From positions 1 through 64,000 of the forward strand of contig JANDJZ010000187.1 in NCBI GenBank assembly GCA_027943245.1: 64,000 nt of DNA, read 5' to 3'. Below the pieces are notes generated by a model. The model worked only from the letters and a program-made list of their open reading frames with translations, made no database searches and was not told the DNA's origin. Position numbers and translations under genes: made by a program. This DNA comes from Acanthamoeba sp. SK_2022b. Its lineage: Eukaryota > Discosea > Longamoebia > Acanthamoebidae. Position 1 is the stretch's first letter. Every line of letters begins with the position of its first letter. Below are positions 47,682-59,169 of this stretch, one piece after another.

Positions 47682-50002
47682 TCAGAGCTCCTGCTGGGCG
47701 AGCGGAGAGGGGGCGGCGGCGCTGCCACCATTAAGCGAGCGACCGAGGAGCCAGAGGGCCAGGAGCACGAGGAAGGCGAGGGCGATAAGCGGGCCAATGT
47801 TGAAGACGTAGAGGTTGAGGCCCTCGATCTGGATGGTGGCACGCTTGCGCTGGACGACCTCAGCCTCGAGCGGCGGGATGTACTCCCGCGGACCGCACAC
47901 GAGCCACCTGTCGCCCGCTCGCCGCCTGGTGATGCGCTTGACCTTGTTGTCGTCTTCCGTCACGTCTTCAAACGCCTCGCGTGCTCGCATCAGCAGCCCG
48001 TCCTCCGCCATCAACAGGTAGACTGTCGCACAATCGCGGGTCGCGCAAGATATGAGTACATGAAAGATGACAGCAACGGCAACAGCGTGTGTGGCGACAG
48101 AGGTGTGCATACTTTCGTTGAGGGCGCCGCTCTGGATGGTCTCGCCGGGCTTCAGGAAGAAGTTGAGGGGGCCGCGCCTGAGCTCGCGGGCGCCCAGCTG
48201 CGACACACCGTCGACCACCGGGTTGAGGATGATGCTGTTGACGATAAAGATGACGACGTTGGTGATGTTGGGCCAACGAAAGATCAGTTACTGCTTGAAC
48301 ACGTGCAGGACAAGATGTGGCGATGTTGCAGTACCAGTACTGGCGGCTGGTGAGGCAGGTGATGTTGCGCGTGCCAACGACCTCCTCGTAGACGTCAGGG
48401 ATGTGCACTTCGCCCTGCTGGCTGGTCACCAGCCACTCCTCTCCGGCCTTTCTCTCGTTGCCGTACCTGTGCAAGGGGTGTCACCGCGATCAGTTCATTC
48501 TCTCCGTGGCGATTAAACTACAAAGTGAAAAAAAAAATGAAATCACAAAATAAATGGTAATAAAATAATTATATAAGAAATAATAATGATGACATGATAG
48601 GGTAGTAGTAAAACGATGAAAACACGTCCTGTGAACGTACATGTCGGTGAACGAGGTCTTGGCGCGGAGGTGGAGGGCCTTGTCGCTGGTCAGGACGTAG
48701 CCCGAGACCGTGGACACGAGCTTCTCGTTCACGTCCGGCAGGTACGCGCCGGCTGTGCGCACCAGCCACTCCTCGCCGGCCTTCCGCTCCACGCCCTGCC
48801 TGTCCACGAAATCTCGGTAGGCCCTGCAGCAGACACGCACGTGAGCGCCGACAGAAAAGACTTGGAGCCGGTGGAACGGGCGCGAGAGGCCACAAGAGGC
48901 GGTTTACCGGAGGTGGAGGGCCTGGTCGGGCTTGAGGACGACGGCGTGGATGACCTCCATGACCGCTACCTCGACACGGGGGAAGTAGGTGTGAGGGCCG
49001 GCAAACAGCCACTCCTCGCCGGCGATGCGCCGGGCGGGCCCGCTGGTGACCAGCTTGCCCGCCTTCTCCTTGCCCTTGCCCTCCTCCTCCACCGCCCCGC
49101 CTTTGCCCTCGTCAAAATCGCACACTGCCCTCACCACCACCGCCACCACCACCACACTATAACGTGAGTTCTCTGGACGACGAGGCAGGGCAAGTGTGCC
49201 AAGGGAGGGGTAGAGAGCAAGCGTGCGTACAGGCCTTGAGGCGCAGGGCTGTGTTTTCGGCAACGACGACGAGCGGCTGGACGGGCCCGCTGAGCTTCTC
49301 GCCCGGGTAGAGCGGGAAGGGGTCGCGCTCGAACCGGATCTCCAGCTCGCCGTGGCGCAGCTTGGCCTGCCTATGTTTGTCCAGCACGATCTTGCCCTCC
49401 TCTACACACGAGAGACGAGAGCCACGCCACACGTAAGGCCAACCAATTCGTGCGTTTCTCTCTCTTCTGTAGAGGACGCACCATCCTTCAAGACGGGATT
49501 CTCGATGGTGGCGTAGTGTCGGGGCGGCACCACGATCCTACACGGAAAAGATGAGTCAGTATAAGCCTGACCACAAACCTTGTGACGCGCGCGCGACAGC
49601 CGGTTGAGCTTTTGGGGTGGGTACATAGGCTCGGGGCCGAGGATGACCTTCTCGTGGCCGAGGCAGGTGTAGCGTGACGGTCCCTCTACCACGCGCACCA
49701 CGTTGGCATTGTTGTCCAGTACGTGCAGGTAGTGGAACGGAGGCACTCGAATGATCTCATATTGAAACCTGTGGAAAACGAATAAACGATAATAATAAGT
49801 GAACAGAGGTTTTTGTGGCCGTCTCGAGGAAGAGGAGGTACTTGGGGGTGCTGTTGGAGTCTTCAACGATGGCACTGAATGACTCGATGGCCTCCTGTGC
49901 CCTATCTGGAGAAAGGCCAAGTCAGAAGGACGACTCTGCTCCGCCAAGGCAAAACTCTCTCGGCAACGTACCCTTCCTTCCAGTGGACGAGTTGCGCTTC
50001 AT
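47682..50002 (-). CDS. Vault-repeat protein (MVP N-terminal half) with a C-terminal transmembrane helix
   Basis: Exon 1 reads [10 protein letters not shown] and splices to [20 protein letters not shown]. Then about seven vault repeats follow MVP in order: [141 protein letters not shown] and [20 protein letters not shown]. In MVP the next residues enter further repeats, the shoulder and the cap helix. Here, in the same uninterrupted exon, comes [20 protein letters not shown], completing a roughly 22-residue membrane helix, then a 20-residue tail ending PLAQQEL. The protein is therefore tail-anchored and lacks the parts that close the vault. About ten exons. Its location and whether it joins vault particles are unknown. 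Confidence 0.9.
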
Positions 50003-50314
50003 ACTGAGCCTCTGTGTTTGGGGTCGGGTGTTAGATAGCAGAGCTGTTGCGTTGGATAAAGGTGCAAACAAGCTGGGGCTGCCGGTTCTTCTTTTATTTT
50101 GCAGTCTTCCGCGAACATTTGTTGCCTCTGAAAAAGAAGGAAAGAAAGTCGACAGAAATGGAAGGAAATGGTTGGATAAAAAAGGTAAGCAGTGGGCGAA
50201 AGGCCAAGGGAGTTGCAGGCGGCCTTTCACCCACAACCCGCCCACCTTCTGTGATCTCGCTGTTTTTAATGGTTGGACAAGATTGGCATGTGAACCCCAC
50301 TCTACGATTCAACA

Positions 50315-51393
50315 ATGGAGCGCAAGGAGCAAGAGGACGAGCGACGCGCCGAAGAGGACGAGCCCAGGGTCACGCAGCTGACCGCGGCCGATGGCCGCCC
50401 GCTTGAGCGAAGAAGAGGCAACAACAAGTTCGCCGAAGGCGAAGATGAAGAGGCGCGTCTAGAGGCCGAGGCCGAGTGGGAGCGAACGCTGGAACGGCTC
50501 AAATCGGAATGCCTGCCGGTGACTCACGTGGTCGCCATCGACGGCAGTGCCGATAGCGACCGCGCCTTCTCTTGGGCCGTGCGTTCGCTGCCGCGACAGG
50601 ACCGCCTGCTGCTCGTCTACGGCACTCGCCGCACGCCCATGCCAGGCCTCGAAGTGACGCTACTTGAACGTCGCTCGGCGGACGAACAACGCCGCAAGCA
50701 GCGTCGCAAAGTGCGCGCCCTTGCCCAGCACTACGCCCACCGGTGCGAGGCTGCTGGCGTACGTTTCCTTTTCCTATCTTTTCCTTCCTTACTTTTTTCT
50801 TTCTTTCTAATTTGAGAGGCTGTCCCACAATGGATGGAGGAGCACCATCCTTGAAGGAGCGAAGCAGGGGGTGAAGTAAAGTACTCTAATCCGTAGAATT
50901 ATATCTCCGGTTCATAGTCTACATCACTTAAAGTGGTGGCCTGCTCGTCCCTCCATTCCGAGGGGCTGAGCGGTTCCCTTCAATTCAATAACAACTTATC
51001 TTCTTCTCAAGGGACGAGGGCGAGAATTCACTCTTACCCCCACACACGTCTCTCTTAACAGAGGGAGTGCTACTTTGAGCGACTGGAATACTGGGGCTCG
51101 GGTGATTTGGCCGCCCAGATCTGCCACACTGCTGATGTCAACAGCGCACACACGATCGTCGCCGGCTCCAGAGGCCTCGGCCCCATGCAGAGGTGACACC
51201 GACCTTTTTCCTCTGCTCTACCTCTTCCCAACAAGCTTGCTTTGTTGACTGGCTCCGAGAGTACAGGTTGATGCTGGGCTCGGTAAGCACGGCGCTGCTC
51301 CACCATTGCCATCCGACGGTGGTGATCGCACGCGGGACGCCCGACGTCACGCAACTGCCCGAGCGCCTGCCCGACCCGGCCAAACGCATCTGA
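50315..51393 (+). CDS. Universal stress protein (UspA-fold) with charged N-terminal extension
   Basis: The start MERKEQEDERRAEEDEPRVT opens an acidic extension of about 65 residues. The USP domain begins THVVAIDGSADSDRAFSWAV, has RLLLVYGTR, and after a 300-bp intron continues RECYFERLEYWGSGDLAAQI and ADVNSAHTIVAGSRGLGPMQ. A second intron lies inside the ATP-binding signature, which reads GSRGLGPMQRLMLGS and then VSTALLHHCHPTVVIA, matching the G-x2-G-x9-G-S/T pattern of ATP-binding USPs. The stop is at 51391-51393. USPs help survival under stress in bacteria, plants and protists; biochemical roles vary. It is divergent from the vault-repeat gene with 312 bp between starts, where I see no distinct motif. 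Confidence 0.88.
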
Positions 51394-51497
51394 CCACAGG
51401 CGTATGTACAGAGGGAAAAGGCGCACTGGACGGTTGCGTTCGTGTGTTACAACAACCCGGCGGGCTTGCGAGCCCGTGTGTGTTTTTTTTGATGAGC

Positions 51498-54400
51498 TCA
51501 AGACTTGACCATGGAGAACTGGGAGGCGTAGAACTTGGAGAGGGAGACGTCGATCTTGTGCTTGCGCGCAAACTCCTCGATCTGCTGCTTGCGCATGACC
51601 AGCGGCTGGACGGCTTCCTTGTCCTGCCAGGCCACCGCGCGGCTTGCGTTGATCGACGTCTGGTACAAACCGACAAGTCAGCACCAGTCGCCCGCAACGT
51701 GTGCTGTTGGCTGTCTCGACCACACAGTGGTTGGGCAGGAGAGGAGTACCAGGCGGACGAGGAAGGACAGGATGTGCTTGCCGATGATCATCTCGTCCAT
51801 GAGGGGACCCACGTCGCGCACCTTGGTGTGCTTGTTGATGATACGCACGCGGTACAAACCCGACGGCAACGGGTTGATCACAATGTTCACCGCCGCCTTG
51901 CACTCCTGCCACGATGAAAAGAACGAAAGCGAAGCCGGTTTTGTCAGCACAAAGACGGAGCAAAGCGAAAGCGATTGCGATGGAAGGGGGTGGGTGGAGC
52001 GCAGACCTCGAGCAGGTCGATGCTGTACTCGGCGACGTCCTCCACCCACGAGATGAGGACTCGGTCAGCCAGGACGAGGCGCCGCTTGTGCACCTGCGTG
52101 CCGCCACGATCGGGCATCATGGTCGACACGTGGAAGATGACCTCGGTGTACAGATCCGCGTAGTAGGGCGTCAGATCACCTGCTCGCGCCCACAAGTGGC
52201 CGCCGCCAATAATTATTATCGTTTGCAGTCGTCGAACTGCCATCGCATCGCGCGCGGCCCTAGCGAGGAGCGAGTGCGTACCAGTGGCCTTGGGGTCGAG
52301 TCCTCCGGTGAAGCCGGTGTGGGTGTTCAGGTCCACCTGTAACACAGAGCAAGAACGACCATGAATTGGCAATGCCAGAGGAGGGGAGGAGGAGGGGTAG
52401 GGGGCGTGAGGTGGTCGTACCACCCAGCCGAGGGAGGACAAGAAGTCAAAGTAGTCCTGCGAGCCCTTCTCATTGTCAAAGATCTGCTGCATGGACATGC
52501 CGCCCTTGGGCACGTAGATGATACCGATCTGAAGACATTCACGCCTGCCAAAAACACAACACAGCACAGCACGACCGCACAGTTGTTAGGCACGTGAGGC
52601 CGTGGACAGAAGGGAGAGCGCTTACTCGGCGGTGGAGTCGATGTTCTTGAAGTTCTGAAGGAAGTTGAAGGGCTTCGAGGGGTCGGACTGCAGCAGCGAG
52701 AACGCGCCACGGTTTTCCATCGACAGCAACCCCACTGTAACACAGAGAGGGAGGGAGAGGGAAAGAGAGGGAGAGAGAGGGAGGGGAGAGAGGCTTAGCA
52801 ACGATCGGGGAAGGCTGTGCGTGATCATTAGGAGATGGGTTACTGTGGGCGAGGAGGAGTCGCGAGGCCGTGGTGTCGCTTTCAACGTCCTGCGGCGGCA
52901 GGCGCGGCCTGTGCACGGTGTTGTCGGTGTGGCCGAAGGAGGTCTTGCGGAGGTGGGCCGCCTCCTCCTTCACGCGTTGGATCGCGAGGCTCAGGACGGC
53001 GTCCTGCTTCTTCCGCTCCTCCTCGGTGAGGAACGCCATCAGCTCGTCCAGGTACTCCACCGCACTGCACCGCCATTAACGTTAGTACACTTGAATTGAT
53101 TGGATAATTAATTTTAAATAAATAAATAAATAAATAAACAAACAAACAACTCAAATAAAGAAAGGCGATCGGTGAGTGGTCGTACTCCGGGGCCGGCAGG
53201 GAATCGAGCGGGTCCTTCTCCGGAGCCTTGACGTCGGGCTCTGAATTGAGAGGAGAGAAGAGATGTGTGTGACACAGTCAGCAGGGGATAGCGCACGCTC
53301 GGGTGGTTTCGTGTAGAGGGAAGGGGAGGCAAGGCGGCGGAACCCGAGATATGCTCCGGCACGCAGGGGAAATAGTTGAGGTTGGCGTTCCACACGAACT
53401 TGCCAGAAAGATCTGCAGCGTGTTAGAGTGCGTGCGTGCGTGTGAGAGAGAAGTAGGTCTGGGAAGACGACAGTTGGTCGATCGGGGGAGATGCGAACCG
53501 CGGAGAATGATGGTGACGGCGATGCGGCCATAAGAGCGAGGCTCGCGGATGACCGACATCAGCGTCTTGTTGAAGAGGAAACACGTGATGTTCTTCGACG
53601 TAAGCTTGCTGTGCGTCAGCAGGTCCGCCTCTGTGCATACACACCAACCAACCAAGTTAATGCGGAACTTTCGATCAGCCAATAGCAAGTAAATGAAATG
53701 AAATAAAATAATCAACGAACGAACAGAAGTCGAGGAGTTGGTGGAGCACCGGAGGGAAGGGAAGAGAAGTTGGAGGGGCCAATGGGCGGAGGGAACTGGC
53801 CGTGCTGATTGATGATGGTCCACAGCATGCTTGAGGCCGCCTCCTTGATCTTGTATGTGGGCGCGTGATAGCCCTTCACATCTCCGCGGCACTGCAGCAG
53901 AGACGCAACACGAATGTGAGCGGCACGGTGAGATGGGGAGGGGGAGAGATGATTGTCGATGTCGGTGAGAGGAGGGTGAGGTGCCTTTTCGATGATGGAG
54001 AGCACAGACTTGAAGAGGCCGGCATTCCTCAGGATCCAGTCACCGGTCATGATCCACGTCTGCATGCAGCTCAAGCACTGGCGACAGCAAATGGAAGGGT
54101 TAGCAACCGGTCGGCTGGTTAGGGGAGGAGGGGGAAGGCAGCCAAAAGGCGTGCATCATTGGCACGCCACGCGCGAGCGCACCTTGACAACGAGCTCCTC
54201 GAGCGGGGGCGCGGGGGCGCACTGCACGGCGCAGCGGATCTCGAAGAACTTGCACAGAGTGGTCACCAGCAGGATGCCGCAGTGGTTCGATGCATTCGAG
54301 AACGAGCCTGTGCACAACCCACATTAGGGTGAAATCGTCCACGTTGTTGGCTGTTGTGAGGTTTTCGGTTGAGGTAAACGTACCGAGAGTGAGGCGCTGC

Positions 54401-55419
54401 CTGATCGGGCCAGCGCGGGGGCGAGTGGGAGCGTTCTCCTCGGTCTCCTCGACCAGATATTGGTGGACGCACGACAGGTCGGTCAGGATCTGGAAGCATG
54501 TCAGCATCACATCGTCCGTCCAGCCAGGGAAACCTTTTGAATCACAACACAGGCAAATAAAAAGGGTAGAGTTTGAGAGTCAGTCATCCTAACTTCAAAA
54601 ATAAACAAATCATCAAGAACCGAGAAAAACTAAGCTAGATAAATCAATAAAGAGGGCCAGGATCAAAGCGTTACCGACGGTGACGATCTTTTGGAGGATA
54701 GAACGGATGAGGCCGTCGCAGAATGAGGTGTTGTACTCGATAGTGGCATTGGCATAAACCGACGCCATCCACAGGAAGGCCTGCAGATTACCCGGGTCCA
54801 ACTCGACCTTGAGCCCGCCCAGTATGATGGCGTTGAGGGGAGCGATCATCTGTACATGGACAACTCGTACCGTTAGCGGGAGGGAGAGGATGCGGTTAGA
54901 AGGGGATGGCGGGGACCTCTTCGTAAGTCTTGACGAGGGGCTTCTTGATGGTGGTGTTATTGCGCGAGAAGATGAGTCGCGCAAAGTGCTCTGGGTAGCA
55001 AGTGAAGCAACCCAAGATGCGAATGCAGGCGTTGCGCAGGATGGCGCCGTGCCCGGCCTCGGGCAGGATGCGGCCGATGGCGTGGATGTAGGTGGGGATC
55101 AGCACGTGGGATCCCGGGAACTCGGACTGGAACAGGTTCACCGTGGAGTGCAGGATCACCGTTGACACCAGCAGCGGATGCTCTGTCGATAGCGCCTTTT
55201 CCATGCCCCTGGTAGACGATTAACAGAGTAAATATAATAATAAATTCATGTAAAACTGTTGTTGTTATTATTATCATACACGTGGCCCGTACCGGTAGAA
55301 GTAGGCGAGGTAGAGAGGATTGAACTTGGTCCTGCTACGGCTGCTGAGAATGCTCAGCGCGGCTTCCAGTGCCGCTGCTTTGCCCTTCTCGAACCTGTTT
55401 TTAATTTTATTAATTTTTT

Positions 55420-55454
<35 letters not shown>

Positions 55455-57246
55455 ATAAGCAGTGTGAGCGATGATTGTTGTGGGCGCGTATGCTCGGCAG
55501 AGCGGGGTACCCGTCGCGGTAGTTGTTGATGGCCTCAAAGATGAATGCGCCCACGATGTGGAGGATCGTGTTGCCATCGGGAGGGAGCAGCTTCGACTGA
55601 GCAGCAAAAGAAAGAAATTAGTCGTACGTCACGACCAAACAGCTCTCGCTCTAAGACATAACGGGGAGGTGTTGTCCACCTCGGGATCGAGGTCCTTCTG
55701 GCTGATTTGGAGGAGCTGGTTGGCCACTTGGCCGATGCCCTTGATCGCCTCCAGGTAGTTCGCGGGGATCGGAATGGTCTCCAGATCACCCAAGAGACCT
55801 GTTGGATGGCGGCAAATCATGAGTTGGACTCACATCTCCGGAGAGGGGGCGGGCCCTTGGACGTACGCAGCATTCGTTGCCAGGCGTATACGACGTAGTG
55901 ATCGGCTGAGTCGTTGATCTCGGTGGTGTCGTTGTCACTGCCATACACGGAAGTGAGCCGCAGCGCCTTCGCATGCAACGCATGCCCCACAATGATGACG
56001 GTGATGGTGGTGGGATGCTACGCACATGGATACAATGATGTTTCTGGTGCCGACCGTCGGGCCGTACATGATGCGGGTGATGCGATTGGTCAACGCCAGC
56101 ACCACCGCGTTCCATTGCCTTCAGCATAACACAATACCAGATCCAACGTGCATGTTACGTCAGTTCGCGGTCCTAAAATAAATAAACAAACAACAAATAG
56201 ATATGAAAGGACGTGTACTTGATGGCGGGCATGCGGTGGCGCCAGTGCCAGATGAGGTCGCGCAGGTTGTCCCACATGACGCCGATCATGCCCGAGCGCA
56301 GCCACAGGCTGAAGAGGACCTTGAGCAGGGAAGGGCACAGACGCTCGGCAAGGTAGTCGCCGCCCTTGGGCAAGCCAAGCAGGGAATCGGTGATGCCGAG
56401 CACCACCTTGAGCAGGTGTTCCCAGGTGTCCTCCTTCAGCGGCACCTCACTGCCAACACTGGCGTAGATCTCGAGCACATTCTCGCACAGCCGCACGTGA
56501 TGGTTGAGCAGGCTCTCGCCTCCGTCCTTCTGCTCCTCCTCTCCGGGTTGCGGTTGGAATAGGAGCGAGAAGTGGTTGAACATTTGCTAGAGGCAGGCAA
56601 GCGAGTGAGTAAATTGAGCGGAGTAGAGCCATCTATCCAGTCGCAATCGTGAATGGGCCTCTCACCTTGAAGAAGTACTGGTGGACCTCGAAGTCGTCTT
56701 TGATGGGCGGAGGAATCAGGCGCTCGTCGTCGCCGAGCAGCCACCTCCTGTAGAGCTCCGTGGCGCCCGCGATGATATCGATCGTTTCCGCCTATTGCCG
56801 GGGAGGTGGTGGCCAGAGCGTGTTCAGTGCACTGTACGAGCCCACCACGCCAAATTGACGCCGTTCGCGCGAATACGGGGGAGGCACGGAAACCTTGATG
56901 GGCAGGCCGAAGGACTGTCCGACGATCTCCATGATGACGCGTACGTGGTTGGCGCTCTTTAAGGTAGCGCCCGGCAGCGGCGAGTTCCCGATGAGTACTC
57001 GCACGATCTACTCACCCCCACAGCGACATACTCTCATAAGCCTCCGTTACCAGCACTATCTCTAGGGCTTTGGAGTACCTCGCCAGCAAGCACTTTCCGA
57101 GTCTCCTCGGGGAACTGCATGAATACGCTGGACTCTGCAAATGGCAGGATTCAATAATGACGCGCCTAATAAATTCATTTAAATGCGTGGGTACCTTCAT
57201 TGTACTCGAGGAATCCGAGCTGCGAAGCAATGAAATCCAAGAACAT
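51498..57246 (-). CDS. RALGAPB: RalGAP complex subunit beta (pseudo-GAP subunit)
   Basis: A very large gene of about 20 exons. The start MFLDFIASQLGFLEYNE is followed by IGNSPLPGATLKSANHVRVI. Helical-repeat regions match RALGAPB: EDTWEHLLKVVLGITDSLLG, LFSLWLRSGMIGVMWDN, LIWHWRHRMPAIK, then FPGSHVLIPTYIHAIGRILP. The C-terminal Rap/RalGAP-fold domain has ECLQIGIIYVPKGGMSMQQI, GSQDYFDFLSSLGWVVDLNT, YYADLYTEVIFHVSTMMPD, VLADRVLISWVEDV, NIVINPLPSGLYRVRIINK and MDEMIIGKHILSFLVR, ending FYASQFSMVKS. Active Rap/RalGAPs have an Asn thumb in the HxGND motif; here the matching bases encode LVLAD, so the thumb is absent. That is in keeping with the beta subunit, which partners the catalytic alpha subunit that acts on Ral. 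Introns carry ATT and AAAT repeats. Confidence 0.85.
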
Positions 57247-57424
57247 CTTCGCAATCGAGCCCCTACTGTGATTTAGGGCTTACCTTTCGCGTGGAAGCAA
57301 AAACTCTATTGAAACCGTCGCTTATTAGCCCAACAACCCTTTAGGATTTCTTACGCAGTTTCCCTTTTTTCTTTGGCTCCCTGTCCGAAAAAAAAGGGGT
57401 TTGACAAAACGGCTTTCATAACTG

Positions 57425-57440
57425 GGTGTGACGTCACACC
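57425..57440. promoter_or_regulatory. 16-bp perfect palindrome containing a CRE site
   Basis: GGTGTGACGTCACACC is identical to its reverse complement and centres on TGACGTCA. It lies 179 bp upstream of the RalGAP beta start codon, a good position for a bZIP-type promoter element. Function is inferred from symmetry and position only. Confidence 0.4.
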
Positions 57441-57569
57441 ACCAGTTTCATGACACCTGACTCAGTTGTCTTGCACCCTACACAAGTGGAGTGTTGAGGA
57501 AGAGCATGACAATTTTTATCTATTTATATATGGATTGACTTTCATCTTTTCTGGCTGGGCACAATTATT

Positions 57570-58730
57570 TGGAGAATGGAGGTTTACCTCACATATGTAA
57601 GTTTTGGCAAGTGCAAGTTTGGGATGGCTAATGAAGAGTGCTCCACACCACCTCCACCAAGGTCAACACCCCACTCAGCTGATGGTCCAGCGAAAATGGA
57701 TCACATGCAGACATCAGTCATCTGCACAGGGTGTCAAGGTTCTCACCAACCCAGTTGGCAGAACAAGCTTGCAGATTGAACATGCCTTGGTATCTACCTT
57801 GGCCCAGCACAGGAAGATGCCTTGCATCATAGGATCCTCGTTGATAATGAGGATATTGCCACACTCCCATCAAACTACACTGAAGCTCCAGTAGCCTGGG
57901 CTGCCCATCAGTGAGGATACTGGATGTTGACTTGTGTGTCAACTTGCTCCTGCCCAATCTGCATCTGAAAAGGTTGGTGTACATAGTTTTCCTAAGGGAG
58001 AGTGGTGTTGATAAATCCATCTGGTGGACAGCATAACCAACCTGTACATCTATTGCAATGAGTACATCCAGCAGTAATAAAACCAGAAAAGAAACATAGG
58101 CAGGGGCAAAAAGGTTACTTATGCTGAAGCTGGGTAGGTGGTTGAGTGACAATCTCCTTTTCTGCACCTTCATCCTTTGGTGGAGCAGAAATTGTTAAGC
58201 CCTGCTTCAAAAATTGGAGAACTGACAATATCAACTGTGAATAACTGACAACAGTGGTTCACTTGCTCAATCTGGTGGGTAAAAACAATTATCAGTATAG
58301 GGTAGGTGTTATGGATAAGGGAAGATGACCTTTTATGTCCATTGGTCCTTATGGAAATCATATGGGGATGGCGTGGAAGTTCTCTGAAATTCCACAAGGG
58401 TGAACAAAACCAAGATTTGTACTCAAATCTTATTTCTCTTATCTCTCTACATACATTAAACTACTTACTCAACAGTCTTCTACTCTTTACAACTGGTTTG
58501 TGGACTTGAGTTATTATTACAACTGTGTAGCTACTCCAATATCAAATTCCTCCAGAGATTCCCAGGAGGTCTTGCTTTTTCAGGGCTCTCACCCTGCAAC
58601 AGGGAATTAAGTGCTATTACAGTGGCACAATGGTTCGCTGGTGTGGGAAACCTGGCATACCTGTAAGGGTGTTGGATAGGTTCATCTTGCTGTTCCCTTG
58701 TGAACTCCATGGTTCTGCACAAATCTGTTC
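57570..58730 (-). mobile_element. Decayed Ty1/copia-type retrotransposon fragment
   Basis: On the minus strand at about 57975-57950 a frame reads FSDADWAGAS, the hallmark of copia RNase H. Stop codons and frame changes follow, and then fragments (HPVSSLMGSPGYWS, NILIINEDPMMQG) that loosely match the later RNase H strands. Another frame just upstream has HQMDLST, resembling the reverse-transcriptase motif. Multiple in-frame stops, frameshifts and no LTRs in view mark it as dead. The stretch is distinctly AT-richer than the genes around it, and no host gene is visible from 57247 to 59169. Exact ends are unknown; the limits given are where unusual base use is obvious. Confidence 0.5.
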
Positions 58731-59169
58731 CTTGAGTATTCCTATCCCTTTCTCAATTGCCACCTTGGTAATCTTCAGCATGACATTAACAATTTTTTAA
58801 CCACTTTCCTTATGGGTGTTGTTAGAAGAAAGAAGCAGCCATGGAGACATAGCAGGAGCTTGCACCCAAAGGCTTTGGAGCTATTGCTGAGATTGCTAAT
58901 ATTGAGTTTGAGACTTGGATGTAATAATCCCCATTGGACCTGAGATGACAAAGTTCAGCTTTTATCTCCTGTCCATTAGGTATGTACTACAAGACCATCA
59001 AGGGTGTTTCCTACAGTTGTACCAGTCCTAACTGTAGTTATTAAAGACATTTGAGAAAGAAACGATAAATTTTCGCTTTGGCGCCTTTTTCCGGTGCTCA
59101 TTTGGCGGGAAACATGTTTACCTTTGGCGCACGCCTTCCTTGACAAATTTAGATTTGCGCAGTACGTGA
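58731..59169. other. Gene-free flank upstream of the SAPS gene
   Basis: About 440 bp, AT-rich, without a supported open frame. The first part continues the retroelement-like composition; the last 130 bp, with the GGCGCC and TTTGGCGC elements near 59078-59130, are probably the promoter of the SAPS gene. Confidence 0.4.
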
